A DNA stretch of 64,000 nucleotides from Peronospora farinosa (taxonomy: Eukaryota > Oomycota > Peronosporomycetes > Peronosporales > Peronosporaceae), in contig CANTFK010000055.1 of NCBI GenBank assembly GCA_947646735.1, positions 1 through 64,000 of the forward strand, written 5' to 3'. A program made the translations under genes and the position numbers. Shown piece by piece: positions 21,666 to 33,041 of the stretch. The notes under the pieces were generated by a model that saw only the letters and a program-made list of their open reading frames with translations, was not told where the DNA came from and ran no database searches. Position 1 is the stretch's first letter. Every line of letters begins with the position of its first letter.

Positions 21666-22139
21666 AAATGCAACGCGATTGACCGTGGAAAAGCAAGCGA
21701 CGTAGAGGAGATGGCGGCAGCATGCGAACAATTTACAATACGCGATAAGGACAAAACAGACAAGTAAGCGTGAAATATTGCAGCAGAAAACAGGTAGAGG
21801 CCTTTAGTTAACTTGTTCAGTCTAGTTCCAACACGAGGTCCTCAAGCAGTTTGGAAGGTATCATCCTTGTCATTTTTTGCCTAAAAACTTGCCCGGAAAC
21901 TTTGGTCTCGGTCTTGGTCGACCGCATCGTAGCTCTCGAATAAGTTCTGCATCCAAGGGATCGCGTTTCTGTAGCTTTCGAGCCGCCATGTCTGCAGCTA
22001 CTGCCAGCACGTGTGTGGAATGACCTCCTTCATCACCGGCAGCTCATCCGAGAAAGAAACGATTCATATCCACTGAGATGCTGAATACTGAATAGACCAC
22101 AAGGCCTCGCTTGATAAAACGAGCTTCGTTCGTATTTGT
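21666..22139. other. Convergent intergenic region
   Basis: This lies between the 3' ends of STRAP (+) and the KH/J-domain gene (-). I see no further gene, RNA or repeat. Confidence 0.5.
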
Positions 22140-25100
22140 TCAACCTGCCCAAGCCCGTGCATGGATGGCATCAACGTCCCCAAGCAGAATTTTATAAGAG
22201 TGCGTGGCAGCAACAAAGGCATCCACGCGCTTGCCAGAGTTACTTGCTCCAACGTTGCGTCCAGCTTCAGCGACGGTAGATTCCAGCGAGGCTGAAGCAT
22301 CAGATGCTTTGTCAGGATGCAGCTTGAGTGCGAGTTTACGGTACTGGCGCTTGATCTGCTGGACAGAGGCGTCGCGCGGTAGCCCCAACACACCATGAAA
22401 GTCACGACGCTCCCACATCATTCGGATTCGCTCTGGTTGCCATAGCTGCTCCCCATCCAAGCAACCGGAGCCTGATGATAGACCCACAGGTTTAGCATAT
22501 GCTGAACGCACCAGCTTCATGCGCACGCGAGCCGCACGAAATAGATCTTCCTGTTCGTTCTTGTCGGACGGTGCTGGCCGCCACGTGCGACATTGCCCGG
22601 GTGGAGCTATCGGGCCAATACCGAAGGCGTCGTCAATGCCATAGTCGAACGTTGGCAGTGGACCACGACCACCACATGTACGAGCTGGACCGCGGTTCCC
22701 ACTCGGATCATTGATGTGAACTGAAGCTGACTCGTCATTATCAACGGTGTCATCCATGGGCGCATTAGGACTACGGCGTTGAGCTGCTATGGCATTAATC
22801 CTGAAGCGCCGTTGTCTACGAGAGAATGCCGACGAAGCCGTATCTCTTGGAGTAGCATTGGATGAGGCTATAACCTCAGACGAGGAGCCGGTAGAGTTAT
22901 AAGTTGCATCAGCTGTCGGCCGCGCCGCGGTTGTAGATCCAGCCGCAGGCTCAGAAGCAGACCGGGTCAACAAGCACGGACAGTGATCTTCACAAGAATG
23001 ACATTGTTGACAGAAGAACAACATACCACAGCGATGTCCCTCACTCCCTGCCGACGCATTGCTCATCCACTTACAGGACTCATTAACCTCAATCACATCC
23101 AGCATCTGAGTCATCGTTTTCTGGACAGCAGAAAGCCGAGATGAGCAGCACATGCGGCACCCGCAACTCACACACACGCAATGAAGACAGCAGCCGGAAC
23201 AGCCCGTACAACGGCGTCGCAAGTCACGGCAGCCTGAGCACCCCATTCGTAGTGGCGGGCTGTCTTCGGAACGTAGGTCGCAACTACTGCCAATGCTGCG
23301 CACTGACATCACTCTCGACGATGACGTCCTTGACCCAGATGATCGCGCAAGAGGAAGCAAGAAATTAGCATTTGACGCTGCTAGAGCCTTTGCCACGCGA
23401 ACAGACTCGCTTCGTCGACTTCTGCTTCCTAGACCGCTTCTCAAAGCGCGCCCACTTGCTTTCTTCGATCCATGCGTCTGCCGTCTGGTAGACGTCCGGG
23501 TGGTCTTGTCACCCTTAGCAGCCGCAGTGGGACGCTTGCTTCTAGGTCGGATAGCTTTCGGTGTGGATCGTGTGTGTTTTTTCTGGACCGGTGCCGTGGC
23601 CGTCTCACAAGTCTCCTCCATACCCAAAAATTTGCCCAGTGCCTGCATGCAAGACGCAGCTAGCCCCTTACATTCTTCCACCAGTGCCTTCTGGTCACCA
23701 TTAAGTAAAGATGACTGTAACGTTACACCACATCCATTCTTGCCGTCACGGCTGATGTCGCGCAATAGTTGGTCCTTTGCCAAAGTAATTTCATGTCGAA
23801 GCTTTTTCATCTCAATAATGTCTGGGGCATCCTTCTCAGGATCAAATACACCAGTCCAATCGATCGCCATCGATGCTGCGTCACTACCACTTTCAGCGGT
23901 CGGCTCACCTTGCGGCTGGCTATTAGCGTTCTCAAATGGAGTCTTCTCTTCATCCTCTTGGTCTGAGCTTGCATCTTGGGTCTGTGGTGGTGCAAATTCT
24001 TGATACTTCGTATAGTATCGAGCCCACTGATGCTTCACAAGCTTTTCTCGGATCGCTAATTGCTTAGCCAGTTCGCATTTTAAGCTGTTAGAATGCTTAA
24101 CATGTTTGCGCCACGGACCAGAGCGCCCCAACTCGTTCATTAAATCTCGGGTACTTGCTAGCGATTCCTCTAGTTGAGCGCGCGCATTTTCAACATCTCG
24201 TGGCGTCATAATACATTTTTCCGCCTCTTCGGCCGTAAATGGCCGGTTTTGAACCTCGTCACGCAAGCTCTCAGGAGTCAGTTGAATTAGTGCAGCCACT
24301 TCTTCATCGCGTGGAATAGGCGTACGACTAGAACCTCTCGACATCGCGGCGTAAGGGTACGACACAGAGGCAGCATTGTATTCGCCGTCAGCTGTAGTGC
24401 TTTCAGTTTGATTATATGCGGAATCTTCCAAACGTTCAGGGTCCACAAAATCATCCTTAGTTGTATACAGAAGTGCCTCATTGTGCCAAATGTACAAGGC
24501 ATCTTGAAGGCACGTAAACTTATCGTACGACCTGTCGTCCATTTCATCAACACTATCTGGATCAAACCACGCACATGAGTTCTCAGCGAAGAGGATCCAC
24601 CACTTGTGAAGCTGAAGCTTCGTGTTTTCAACAACCACATGTGCTGTAACAGTTTTCAAACGATTCACGTGCGTGATGATGCGTTCTTGACGCCGGCTAG
24701 TGTGAATAGCATTATTCTTGTGGCGGCTAGGTCGCTTCTCTTTCAGTGTGGACACTAGCGCTTTTATAGTCGCATCCAGATCCCGCATGTATGCCGTAAG
24801 CCTTAGCAACAGGTTCCTTAAGAAGTAGTTACTGCTGGGATGCACTTGCTGTCCACTTGCAGTAAATGCCACATCACCAACCGGAGCGTCACACGGATTA
24901 ATCTCATGAAGGTATTCCGGCACGTCATCCTTGCCTTTCCACTGGAGCACGTGGTTCACGACCTCAGGGCACTGCTCAATGGTTTCGCGCACTAACGAAA
25001 TTGGCAGCAAGTCAAATAGACTGGACTCGATTGCAGAAGATCGGATCGGGCGTAGAATGTACGTAAACAGATCAGATTTCAGCGTACTTTCATCCAGAAG

Positions 25101-27492
25101 GTTATCATGACTGGTGCATGTAGCGTTAGTATTTCGATTACTTCTTCCAACCACTTGTCTAGCCAGGTAGTGCTTTCCCAGCATATGGGCCACCAAAGCC
25201 AGTGTATGCAAAGTAACGACCTTGTCCTGCAACTCACTCCATTCTTTATGGCGTGAGGACTCAAACACTCCCAACTCGCTAGTCAACGAGTTTCCATCTG
25301 ACAGAAAGGAAAGAGGTGGCACCAAGTCACCGAGTGCACGTAATCGTTCAGCACACACTACAATTTCTTTCCCGATATCAGTGCGCTCCAACACATACTG
25401 ACGTAGTATCTGAATATCATGAGCGGTAAGAAGCCATCTCTCTACCTCGCGCGAGTACGAGCTGTCAATTACGAGTAACTCCAGGTAGAAATACTGGCGT
25501 TCACCTGCCAAAAAGCGCAGTAATTTGCAGTCCGTTTCTGATGAATAATCCTGAATCAAATTGAGGTCGCGGGTCAGACCAGGAAGATCCCATGTCGAGC
25601 GGAAAGAATCGCGTCGAGAATTGCTTTTCTCCTCGCCTCGAACTTCACTTTCTTCTGCTAATGTCTCCATGGGCATATCAGCCACCGTCTCATCCGCATT
25701 CGTCACGTCTATATCCAAACATTCATCTTCGTCCTCACTTGGCAAGTCAATTGTATTCACCACCTCACCATGGTCGGCATCGAATTGAACACAGGAGTCC
25801 TCCACAGTTGGCAGCTCGATTGAACCCGACGTGATCATTTTTCCAAAAGCTTGCACCTTCCTCACTAGACATGCCAAGTCATCGTCTTCCGCCAATCCAT
25901 TCCCAATAAATGGAAGTCCAGGCAATCGTAACTTACCTGCATTCATACGATTAATCTCATCGCCACGTGCTCGCAAATCGGACATATGCAATCGGCAGGT
26001 CGCTAGCGGGCATGCATTGTGGGCGACATGAAGCCGCTCCATTCCAAGCAGATGCTGTTTTTTCTTGCTTGATGACGAAGTCGATAACGATGCCGCCATT
26101 GCGTTGCACTGCGTTTTTACCACAAGCTCTGCGACTTTTTTGCAATGCTTTAGCTCTTCAAACTGGCGACGCAATCGTAAGTACTTATCACGCTCCAATA
26201 CTTCTTGAGCACGGGCACGCTTGACTTCAGCTTCTAAGCGCCGCGAGATCATTACAGTGCGTGCCATTCGTATCCGAAACGTCTCTCTTTCATCGCGCAA
26301 ACGGCGATCATTTTCTGCCCTTGTTGCTGAAGCAACAGCTTCTATCTCTTTTTTGCCTTCTTCATTCTCATTCCTAGTCAAATGTCGATCTGACCGGACC
26401 AACTGCTGTTTACAGTGCTCAGCGCTTCTCCCCCGTTTTGACGAACTACTTGTCGCACTACCTCCAATTCGGCGACCTAACACATTGCTCATAATTAGGG
26501 ACCAAAAAAACAACGTAAACAAAGAACAACAAAAACAAAAACAAAGCTCTTGCCACTTACGCTTTGGATGCCGCTGTCGTTGCAGTGTCATCGTCTCTTC
26601 TCCAAGAAAACTACAACTTCGACTTCGATTTCGACTTGTAGCTGTCTCAAAGCCTTTCTGTTGTTGTATCTGCGTTTGAGCATGACACGCCTCCTCCTGC
26701 AACATCTCTTCTCTTTCATCATCTGCCACAAACCTGTCCTTCTCTTTCTTCTCCCACCTCTCCCTCGTCTTCTCCTGTATCTGTTCCTCTCTCTTTCCAC
26801 GTCCTTGATACTTTCTCAATTGCTGTTCGGTACTCTCTACTACTGCTTGTAACAGCAACACCCCGTCCTCCACTCGTTTCACTGTATTGGCCGAGATCAT
26901 AAATGCCATGGAAAATTCCATCTGTTGTGCATCTGTCTTGTCTTTATCCTCCAATGATTGCGTATTCCGATAACTGATACTACATCGTGCACGTGACATA
27001 ATTGCATTGAGTTTGTCACCATTTGTACCAATCACATGCGGCACCAGACGATCCGGTTCCATTGTCGTCCGTACGTAAACCAATCGTCCAATGGGCTTCT
27101 TGCAATTGATTCCCATTGCAACAGATGGCGAAACATTTGCAACAGATGGCGGAACATGAAACAGATGGCGGAACACTGGATCGAAGGGTCGCTGCCTCAC
27201 TGGCCGCTGTACCGGTAATTGTACCAGTATTTGTAAGTACGGAGCGATCATTTCGTCCCGTATTCGCATTGTGATTGGCTGAAATATTACGTTTTTTAGT
27301 GACGACGCTGGGCAAACGCTTCCTGGACGACTTTTTCCGACTATTTGATGCTGTAGAGGACACGGGAGTGGATGTTGAGGACGTAGAAGATTGGCGTATT
27401 GAAGTACTTGATGTAGAGACGGAGACGGGGGCAGAAACATTGGTGCGTGATGTACGTACGCCTAATGAAGCGCCCACAGAGATGACGCCCAT
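22140..27492 (-). CDS. KH-domain plus J-domain (DnaJ) large protein, probable three exons
   Basis: From 5' to 3' on the minus strand I read a Ser/Thr-rich, basic N-terminus (ATG at 27492), a KH domain with the GTNG loop (VPHVIGTNGDKLNAIMS), a charged Arg/Glu helix region, a long unrecognised middle, two Cys-rich clusters (near 23000-23260) and a C-terminal J domain (22140-22403) with FHGVLGLPRDAS and HPDK. Probable introns are 26477-26560 (GTAAGT...TTAG, phase 1, 84 nt with no stop, so the frame reads through) and 27099-27240 (GTACTT...CAAG, phase 0, tentative). Joined this way the protein has about 1708 residues. The KH domain suggests RNA binding and the J domain Hsp70 recruitment; their pairing is unusual. 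The alternative is two genes, with a second start inside the 84-nt segment. Confidence 0.62.
26477..26560 (-). other. In-frame, stop-free intron in the KH/J gene
   Basis: Donor AAGC then GTAAGTGG, a long T/G-rich tract, CTAAT as possible branch site and acceptor GTGTTAG. Splicing joins CGT CGC CGA (three Arg). Its length is a multiple of three with no stop, so retention would add 28 hydrophobic-rich residues rather than truncate the protein. Confidence 0.7.
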
Positions 27493-27661
27493 GACAACCA
27501 GCGGTTCGTAAGTGGTGGTAACGCTAGAATTTAATTTACGGTAATTTATTAAACGTGTTGGTAAGATAACGGAACATTTAGTAAAATAAAGTAGACAATC
27601 AGAATACCGGTATGAAGCTTCCGTCGGTATGAAGTCAGTTATTTCGATACTCAAGGCGAAT
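27493..27661. promoter_or_regulatory. Short divergent promoter region between the KH/J gene and MVD
   Basis: Only about 140-170 nt separate the probable start codons of the minus-strand KH/J gene and the plus-strand mevalonate decarboxylase, so both must use this stretch or sequence within each other's leaders. It contains ACATTTAGTAAAATAAAG and is AT-rich. No exact core element was assigned. Confidence 0.5.
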
Positions 27662-28987
27662 ATGAAGGTAGCGACGTGTTCTGCACCTACGAACATTGCA
27701 GTGATCAAGTATTGGGGCAAAAATCATGTGAAGCTGAATACGCCACTGAATTCCAGTATGAGTGTGACATTGCATCAAGATCAGCTGCGTACGACGACTT
27801 CGGTGGCTGGTGGGTCGAGGCTGCAGCGCACGCGGCTGTGGCTCAATGGTCAGGAACAGCCCATGACGAAGCGCGTGGCAATTGTGCTGCAGGAAATGGC
27901 GCAATTGGCACAGCGAGTACATGGTCAACAGAAGACGAAACACCTGCATATTGTGTCCATCAACTCGTTTCCAACAGCTGCGGGACTCGCGTCGTCGGCT
28001 GCTGGTTTTGCGTGTCTCGTCGCGACGTTGGCGGAATTTTACGGCATTTCCAAGGCTGATGAGGAGTTTCCAGGTCAGCTGTCGGCTATTGCGCGTCAAG
28101 GTTCTGGATCGGCCTGCAGAAGTCTAGACGGAGGTTTCGTGGCTTGGCAAAAAGGAGAGCGACCCGACGGACGGGACTCCATCGCTGTTCAAGTTGCCAA
28201 CGATACGCACTGGCCAGAGCTGTGCGCCGTCGTGTGTGTGGTGAACGATACTCAGAAAGACACGAGTAGCACGATTGGCATGCAGACGACCAAGGCTACG
28301 AGTCCACTGCTGACGTACCGCGTCAACCACTTGGTAGCGGGTCGGATGAAGACGATGGAGAAGGCAATTTTGGAAAGGGACTTTGAAACGTTTGGCACAC
28401 TTACAATGCAGGATAGCAACCAGTTCCATGCCATGTGTCTAGATACGACGCCGCCGATTTTCTACTTGAATGATGTTTCCCACCAGGTCATCCGACTCGT
28501 GCACCGCTACAATGAACAAGCTGGTTGTGTGCAGGCAGCCTACACATTCGATGCCGGTCCGAATGCAGTGATCTTTGTCGAGGAGCAACATGTGCAGCAG
28601 CTCGTGTCACTTATGCATCACTGCTTCCCCACACCATTCAAGATGACCATCAAGACGTCAATCCCTATTGACCGTACTCCATCTGATGCGCTTCTTAAGC
28701 AGATGCAGACGAAACTCGAGAGTGGCAAGACATTCAAGCTCCCACACGTCCCCAACGGCATAAAGATGATGTACGTATCTCGCGTAGGCGGTGGCACACG
28801 CGTGCTGTCAATAGACGAAGCGCTGGTCGATGCAGTCACGGGCGAGCCGTTACCGTTTTCCACAGAAGTCCGTGACTATCCGCTCATCAAATCCAGTTTA
28901 TGGCTACCTAGTGAGCAAACACTGCGGTATCTAGCCACTGCTGTAGCTGCTGCTGCAGTAACCAGTGCCGTGCTGCTGCGCAAGTAA
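27629..28987 (+). CDS. MVD: Diphosphomevalonate decarboxylase with C-terminal membrane helix
   Basis: This enzyme makes isopentenyl diphosphate from mevalonate diphosphate with ATP in the mevalonate (isoprenoid) pathway. GHMP-kinase-fold motifs are clear: APTNIAVIKYWGK at the start, the ATP-loop region SFPTAAGLASSAAGFACL, GSGSACRSLDGGFVAW and TFDAGPNAVIF. The ATG at 27629 gives 452 residues; the one at 27662 (MKVATCSAPTNIAVIKYWG) matches the usual start and gives 441. The last ~25 residues are unusual: after the normal enzyme end come TLRYLATAVAAAAVTSAV and LLRK, a single hydrophobic helix with a basic end, like a tail anchor. MVD is normally soluble (cytosolic or peroxisomal), so this copy may be held on a membrane. 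Confidence 0.93.
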   Translation: MKSVISILKANMKVATCSAPTNIAVIKYWGKNHVKLNTPLNSSMSVTLHQDQLRTTTSVAGGSRLQRTRLWLNGQEQPMTKRVAIVLQEMAQLAQRVHGQQKTKHLHIVSINSFPTAAGLASSAAGFACLVATLAEFYGISKADEEFPGQLSAIARQGSGSACRSLDGGFVAWQKGERPDGRDSIAVQVANDTHWPELCAVVCVVNDTQKDTSSTIGMQTTKATSPLLTYRVNHLVAGRMKTMEKAILERDFETFGTLTMQDSNQFHAMCLDTTPPIFYLNDVSHQVIRLVHRYNEQAGCVQAAYTFDAGPNAVIFVEEQHVQQLVSLMHHCFPTPFKMTIKTSIPIDRTPSDALLKQMQTKLESGKTFKLPHVPNGIKMMYVSRVGGGTRVLSIDEALVDAVTGEPLPFSTEVRDYPLIKSSLWLPSEQTLRYLATAVAAAAVTSAVLLRK

Positions 28988-29045
28988 AATAAAATAGTTT
29001 GGACATTGAAACGTTTGAGCATGTAAAAATCTCTCTCCAGTAGTG

Positions 29046-29528
29046 TTACTTCATCCCGAGCTGTTTCTTTACCATATTCACCAGCTCCTCGTCCGTCAAA
29101 TTCGCAGCTTGAGCCCACGGAGGCGGACGAATCTTTACTTGCTGCATGCTCTTCATAATAGCCTCTCGTTTGCTCTCCAGTAGACGACCATTATGTTTCC
29201 ATTCTAAGGATATTTCCTCAGTTTTTGACTCACTTGGAGATTCTTTTGTATTGTCCGCATCTTTCTCACTATCTTCTTCATCGTTTGAAGACGTTTCCAA
29301 TGCTTCAGCGTCGCTCGTACAAGGCGAAGAAGGCAGCAAAACGTAATTTTCAAAGCCTTCAATCGCAACAAATTCTGCGTCTTCGCTGTCGCTGCAAGCG
29401 GATTCTACATCATCTGAATGTATAGAAGAGATCTCTGTAGAGAGTATACTGCTCTGTGCTACGACCGCTGCATACTCGGCTTCCAACGCTGCAAGCGGAT
29501 CGATGGTCGCGGGGTCGGCTTGATCCAT
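29046..29528 (-). CDS. Small acidic protein, unrecognised
   Basis: This 160-residue ORF starts at an ATG (MDQADPATIDPLAALEAEY). The middle is rich in Glu, Asp and Ser and probably disordered. The C-terminal ~45 residues look folded and conserved in style: REAIMKSMQQVKIRPPPWA then LTDEELVNMVKKQL. A short tail with a Pro-Pro-Trp-Ala motif and a DEE-W-like helix recalls small eukaryotic acidic proteins such as the MEA1 group, but I am not confident of that. It converges on the MVD gene, with only 58 nt between the stop codons. Intact and intronless. Confidence 0.62.
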   Translation of the reverse strand: MDQADPATIDPLAALEAEYAAVVAQSSILSTEISSIHSDDVESACSDSEDAEFVAIEGFENYVLLPSSPCTSDAEALETSSNDEEDSEKDADNTKESPSESKTEEISLEWKHNGRLLESKREAIMKSMQQVKIRPPPWAQAANLTDEELVNMVKKQLGMK

Positions 29529-29711
29529 CGTCGGTTATGTAAGATCTGATTGGACGAAATCCACGAAACGAAGACGTATACCGGTATTCTACCGGTACAG
29601 CTGCTATCAAATGCGTTGTGTGAAGAGACGGGCCTGCGTCCGAGTTCGAGGATCGTTCGATGAACGCATGACACTTTCTATGTAAACTTCAAGACAAAAC
29701 GAAGCTAATCG

Positions 29712-29965
29712 TAACAACAAGTGAGCCAGGACGTCCGACGTTGTCAGACGGTCAATGGGATTGCGCTACCGCAATGCCGACATCAGATCACACGCATCAT
29801 TGACGATAACAAAGACATTTCCATGCGTATACTACACGACAAATGTCCAGCTGCAGGAAGCTATCAAACTCATTGTCGTTTTTCGAGGTGTGTCGCACGA
29901 GCGGTAATCCCCTCAGCGTGATGTACAGCATCATGCCTATCGACCACATATCGGCATGAACAGGC
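29712..29965 (-). pseudogene. Broken Ser/Thr protein-kinase fragment
   Basis: On the minus strand ADMWSIGMMLYITLRGLPL matches kinase subdomain IX, and RNPIDRLT with SDVLAH matches subdomain XI. The intact kinase at 62440-63294 has ADMWSLGIMLFIMLTGSPL and VDPVERPTAEELLE at these places. The fragment has a frame change, a stop just before RNPIDRL, and lacks the ATP site, HRD and DFG. It ends where retroelement sequence begins near 29965, so the island probably truncated it. Confidence 0.75.
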
Positions 29966-30204
29966 AGGTACCCTGACCATTTGCAACTTCGGGTAACGGG
30001 ATAATAGCTACACGGTTCATTAAGTATCGAATACTCAGCGGGCAGTTCTAAAGGGGTACGGGGGTACCTTAGACCTGCCACTTGCGTGCGGCACCCACTC
30101 TCGTGAATGGGATATCCATGGATGGATTCACGTCTAACGGGATGATACCCAGTTGGGAAAAAGCGTCATAATGACGTCACAGACAGACGTCATCAGCAAG
30201 CTTA
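29966..30204 (+). mobile_element. Ty3/Gypsy LTR-region fragment, left of the Helitron array
   Basis: From about 30067 the sequence (GCCACTTGCGTGCGGCA, GGGATATCCATGGATGG, GACGTCACAGACAGAC) is homologous to 48286-48650, which lies just before the second Gypsy pol copy. It lacks a ~220-nt segment present there. It stops at 30204, where the Helitron-like element begins, and its continuation is found at 38533, after that element. Confidence 0.72.
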
Positions 30205-30467
30205 TCTTCTGTATAATAAAAGAATACTGTCCGTCCGTCCGTCTGTCCGTCCGTCCGTAGTGCTCCTTTTCCGGCATTCGGATTGGCTAATTTGCACTAT
30301 TCGCTAATTTTGCATTGGCTGATATTGTATATTGCATAGATAATAACATGAGCAGATTTTTATAACAGGATATATAGTCCATTTAGTATGTCCGAATCCC
30401 GTGCTTCGTTTTATATATTAAATCCATATACCGATAAATACACATTAACTTCTTACACATCATTACA
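30205..30467 (+). repeat. Helitron copy A, 5' end only
   Basis: The 5' terminus is followed by CCGTCCGTCCGTCTG repeats and then the block CCTTTTCCGGCATTCGGATT. It is cut by the next 5' end at 30468, which follows an A as expected for a new insertion or a tandem junction. Confidence 0.6.
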
Positions 30468-33013
30468 TCTATATAATAAAAGAATACTGTCCGTCTGTCT
30501 GTCTGTCCGTTTGATCCTTTTCCGGCATTCGGATTGGCTAATCTTTGCATTAATTGCTTCAATTTTGGATTGGCTGATTTTGCATTTTTGGCTCATTTTG
30601 CAATGGCTGACTATGCAATTTTGTATTGATTATTACATGTGCAGATCTCCATAACAGAGTCTCCATATGTCGTGCTTCTATCTATAACACTAATATACAA
30701 AACGATTGCACACATACGTGTTCATATTCATCATTACATATTGCAATATCAAACACAGCATTTCTTAGATATATTAGATGAGACACATGCTTTACAATTG
30801 ATTCCAAACATTGGTTCAGCGCTTTAACTAATACAGTTTAAAGTTGGCAACAGCAAGCTTAGTGATCATATTAGAGTGGATGCAGTTACAAAAAGCGAAT
30901 CGACTCATATGTAATGCATCATACTTATTCATTTACCTGAGTCAACCGGATATTCTTCATTACAGAACGACGGGTTTACATTTACCTTCATACCCATCAG
31001 TTTCACTTATATGACCGGTTATACGGAAAATCGGTGAAGGTATACTTCGCTAACTGTGTTCGTCGAAAAGACAGGTACACATTGACCAGCGTCGACAGGT
31101 AGACCTTGCCTTTCATACTTATTGACTTCATATGTAGCAAATACCTGACTCAACCAGAATAATAAGTGGGTACGAAGATTATTTAGCAGATGTTGGCTCA
31201 CCATGTCCGTCGGAACGACGAGTGACCATCCCTATTTTTAAGATATATGGTGGGCCAGGGTTCTATCAGCGTAGATTCGCGCACCTATCCGTCGGAACAA
31301 CGGGCACTATCATAAAGCTGCACACAGGCAAAAAGGTGTATTAAAAATTGATTGACACACATAGAAAAAATTATATTCGGTCCTGTATACATAATTACAT
31401 TGATATGTTCGGTCCGCACGCTACTATTCGTCGGAACGACGGGTCCACATTGAATCTCATACCCATTACTTTACCTTAACATCGTAAGGTAAAATGTTGG
31501 ATTCGAAGGTCAAAAGGCAAACTTTAGTCACCATGTCCGTTAAAACGACGAGTACACATTGACCTTTATATCATCCTTTTAATGTAGTCAACCAATTGGT
31601 AAAACGATGATATAAAGGTCAGTATATTACCAGCGTCGACTTGTGCACTATATCCGTCGGTATGACGGGTATACACCCTAGCAAATCGGGGCGTTTGACA
31701 CGCCAATATTTTATACTTTACACCATCAAAACGACGGGTGAACACCTTAAAAGAGGTGGGTCGATGAAACATGATGCAATCGTCCATCGATTTACTAGGG
31801 TGTAGGCATTATCTAAAAATAAATGACTGTATATTATAGCGTTACAGAAATTCGCTAATGTGTACCCAGTGAAACGACGGGTTTACATTGGCCTAAATAT
31901 ACATTGACTTTGATAACTATTAATTTACCTAATTCAACCTGATATTCTAAGCAGAGTGATTGACCAGTATACATCTACTGTAGGGGTATCCGTCGGAACG
32001 ACGGGTAAATACCCTAGCAATTCGTTGCGATATACATACTACTTTGCACCGTCGGTACAACGGGTGAACACCCAAAATAATACAATGTACCATTAGCGTA
32101 GAGTTCGCTGTCGTTTCCGTCGAAGCGACAGGCACACATTTAGCAGCGTCGACTTCGCGCAGCGTTCCATCGAAACGACGTGATATAAACTCAATAAAGA
32201 AATTATTTTCGTAGACTTCGCGTACTAAATTCGCAGAAATGACAGGTAAATACCCCAGCAAATTGCTTCGTTTAAGATGCCTACATATGCAACTTCGTAC
32301 CGTCGGAACGACGGGTGATCAAATGAAACCTTTGCGTACGACGAGTACACATTGACCTATATATCCATCTATACCCTGAGTCAATTCAATTATCTAACGT
32401 ATGTTAATGGGTTTACAGGTCAAAAGGCAAACCATGTTCGTCTAAACGACGGGTGAATACCCTAACTTTCGAAACGACAGGTATACATTGACTTTTATAC
32501 ACATTACCTTTGATACTATTTAATTACCTAAGTCAATATACGATCAGCGTCAAATTTGTGCACCTATCGGTCGAAACGACGGATACACCCCTACTGTATA
32601 TATGTATTATTAGCATAAAACCATGTCCGTCGGACCGACGGGTAAAAAAATAGCATAATACCATGTCCGTCGGACCGACGGGTACACACCCTAGCAATTC
32701 GTTGCGATTAAGATGCCAATATATTATACTTTGCACCTTCCGAACGACGGGTGAACATCATAAAAGAGGTGGGTCGATGAAATATGGTGCAATCGTCTAT
32801 CGATTCACTAGGGTGTAGGTTTCATCTAAAAATAAATGACTAGATATTAACGCGTTCCAGATATTCGTCAGTTTGTACCCGGTGGAACGACGGGTTTACA
32901 TTGGGCTGAATGCACATTGACTTTAATACCTATTAATTTACCTAATTTAACCTGATATTCTAAGCAGAGTGATTGACCAGTATATCCGTCGGAACGACGG
33001 GTAAATACCCTCG
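30468..33013 (+). repeat. Helitron copy B with ~23 hairpin units
   Basis: It starts TCTATATAATAAAAGAA, repeats the CTGTCCGTC and TTCCGGCATTCGG blocks, and then has the ATATCAAACACAGC block (about 30748). From about 30960 it carries the hairpin array, ending with a perfect hairpin (32986-33000) and GTAAATACCCTCG directly at the next 5' end. Hairpins are spaced 40-140 nt apart, mostly with GGGTGAACACCCTAG-like or GGGTAAATACCCT-like text after them. Confidence 0.65.
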
Positions 33014-33041
33014 TCTATATAATAATACTTTACTGTCCGTC

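Noticed and set aside
26400..26490. Separate gene starting MSNVLGRR within the KH/J frame
   Set aside because: The ATG lies between a strong GTAAGT donor, a branch-like CTAAT and a TTAG acceptor, so it looks intronic; kept as an alternative, not the main call.
30960..33013. CRISPR-like array of short palindromic repeats
   Set aside because: Repeats are imperfect, spacing varies widely (about 40-140 nt), spacers are themselves repeated, and the context is a eukaryotic transposon island without cas genes.
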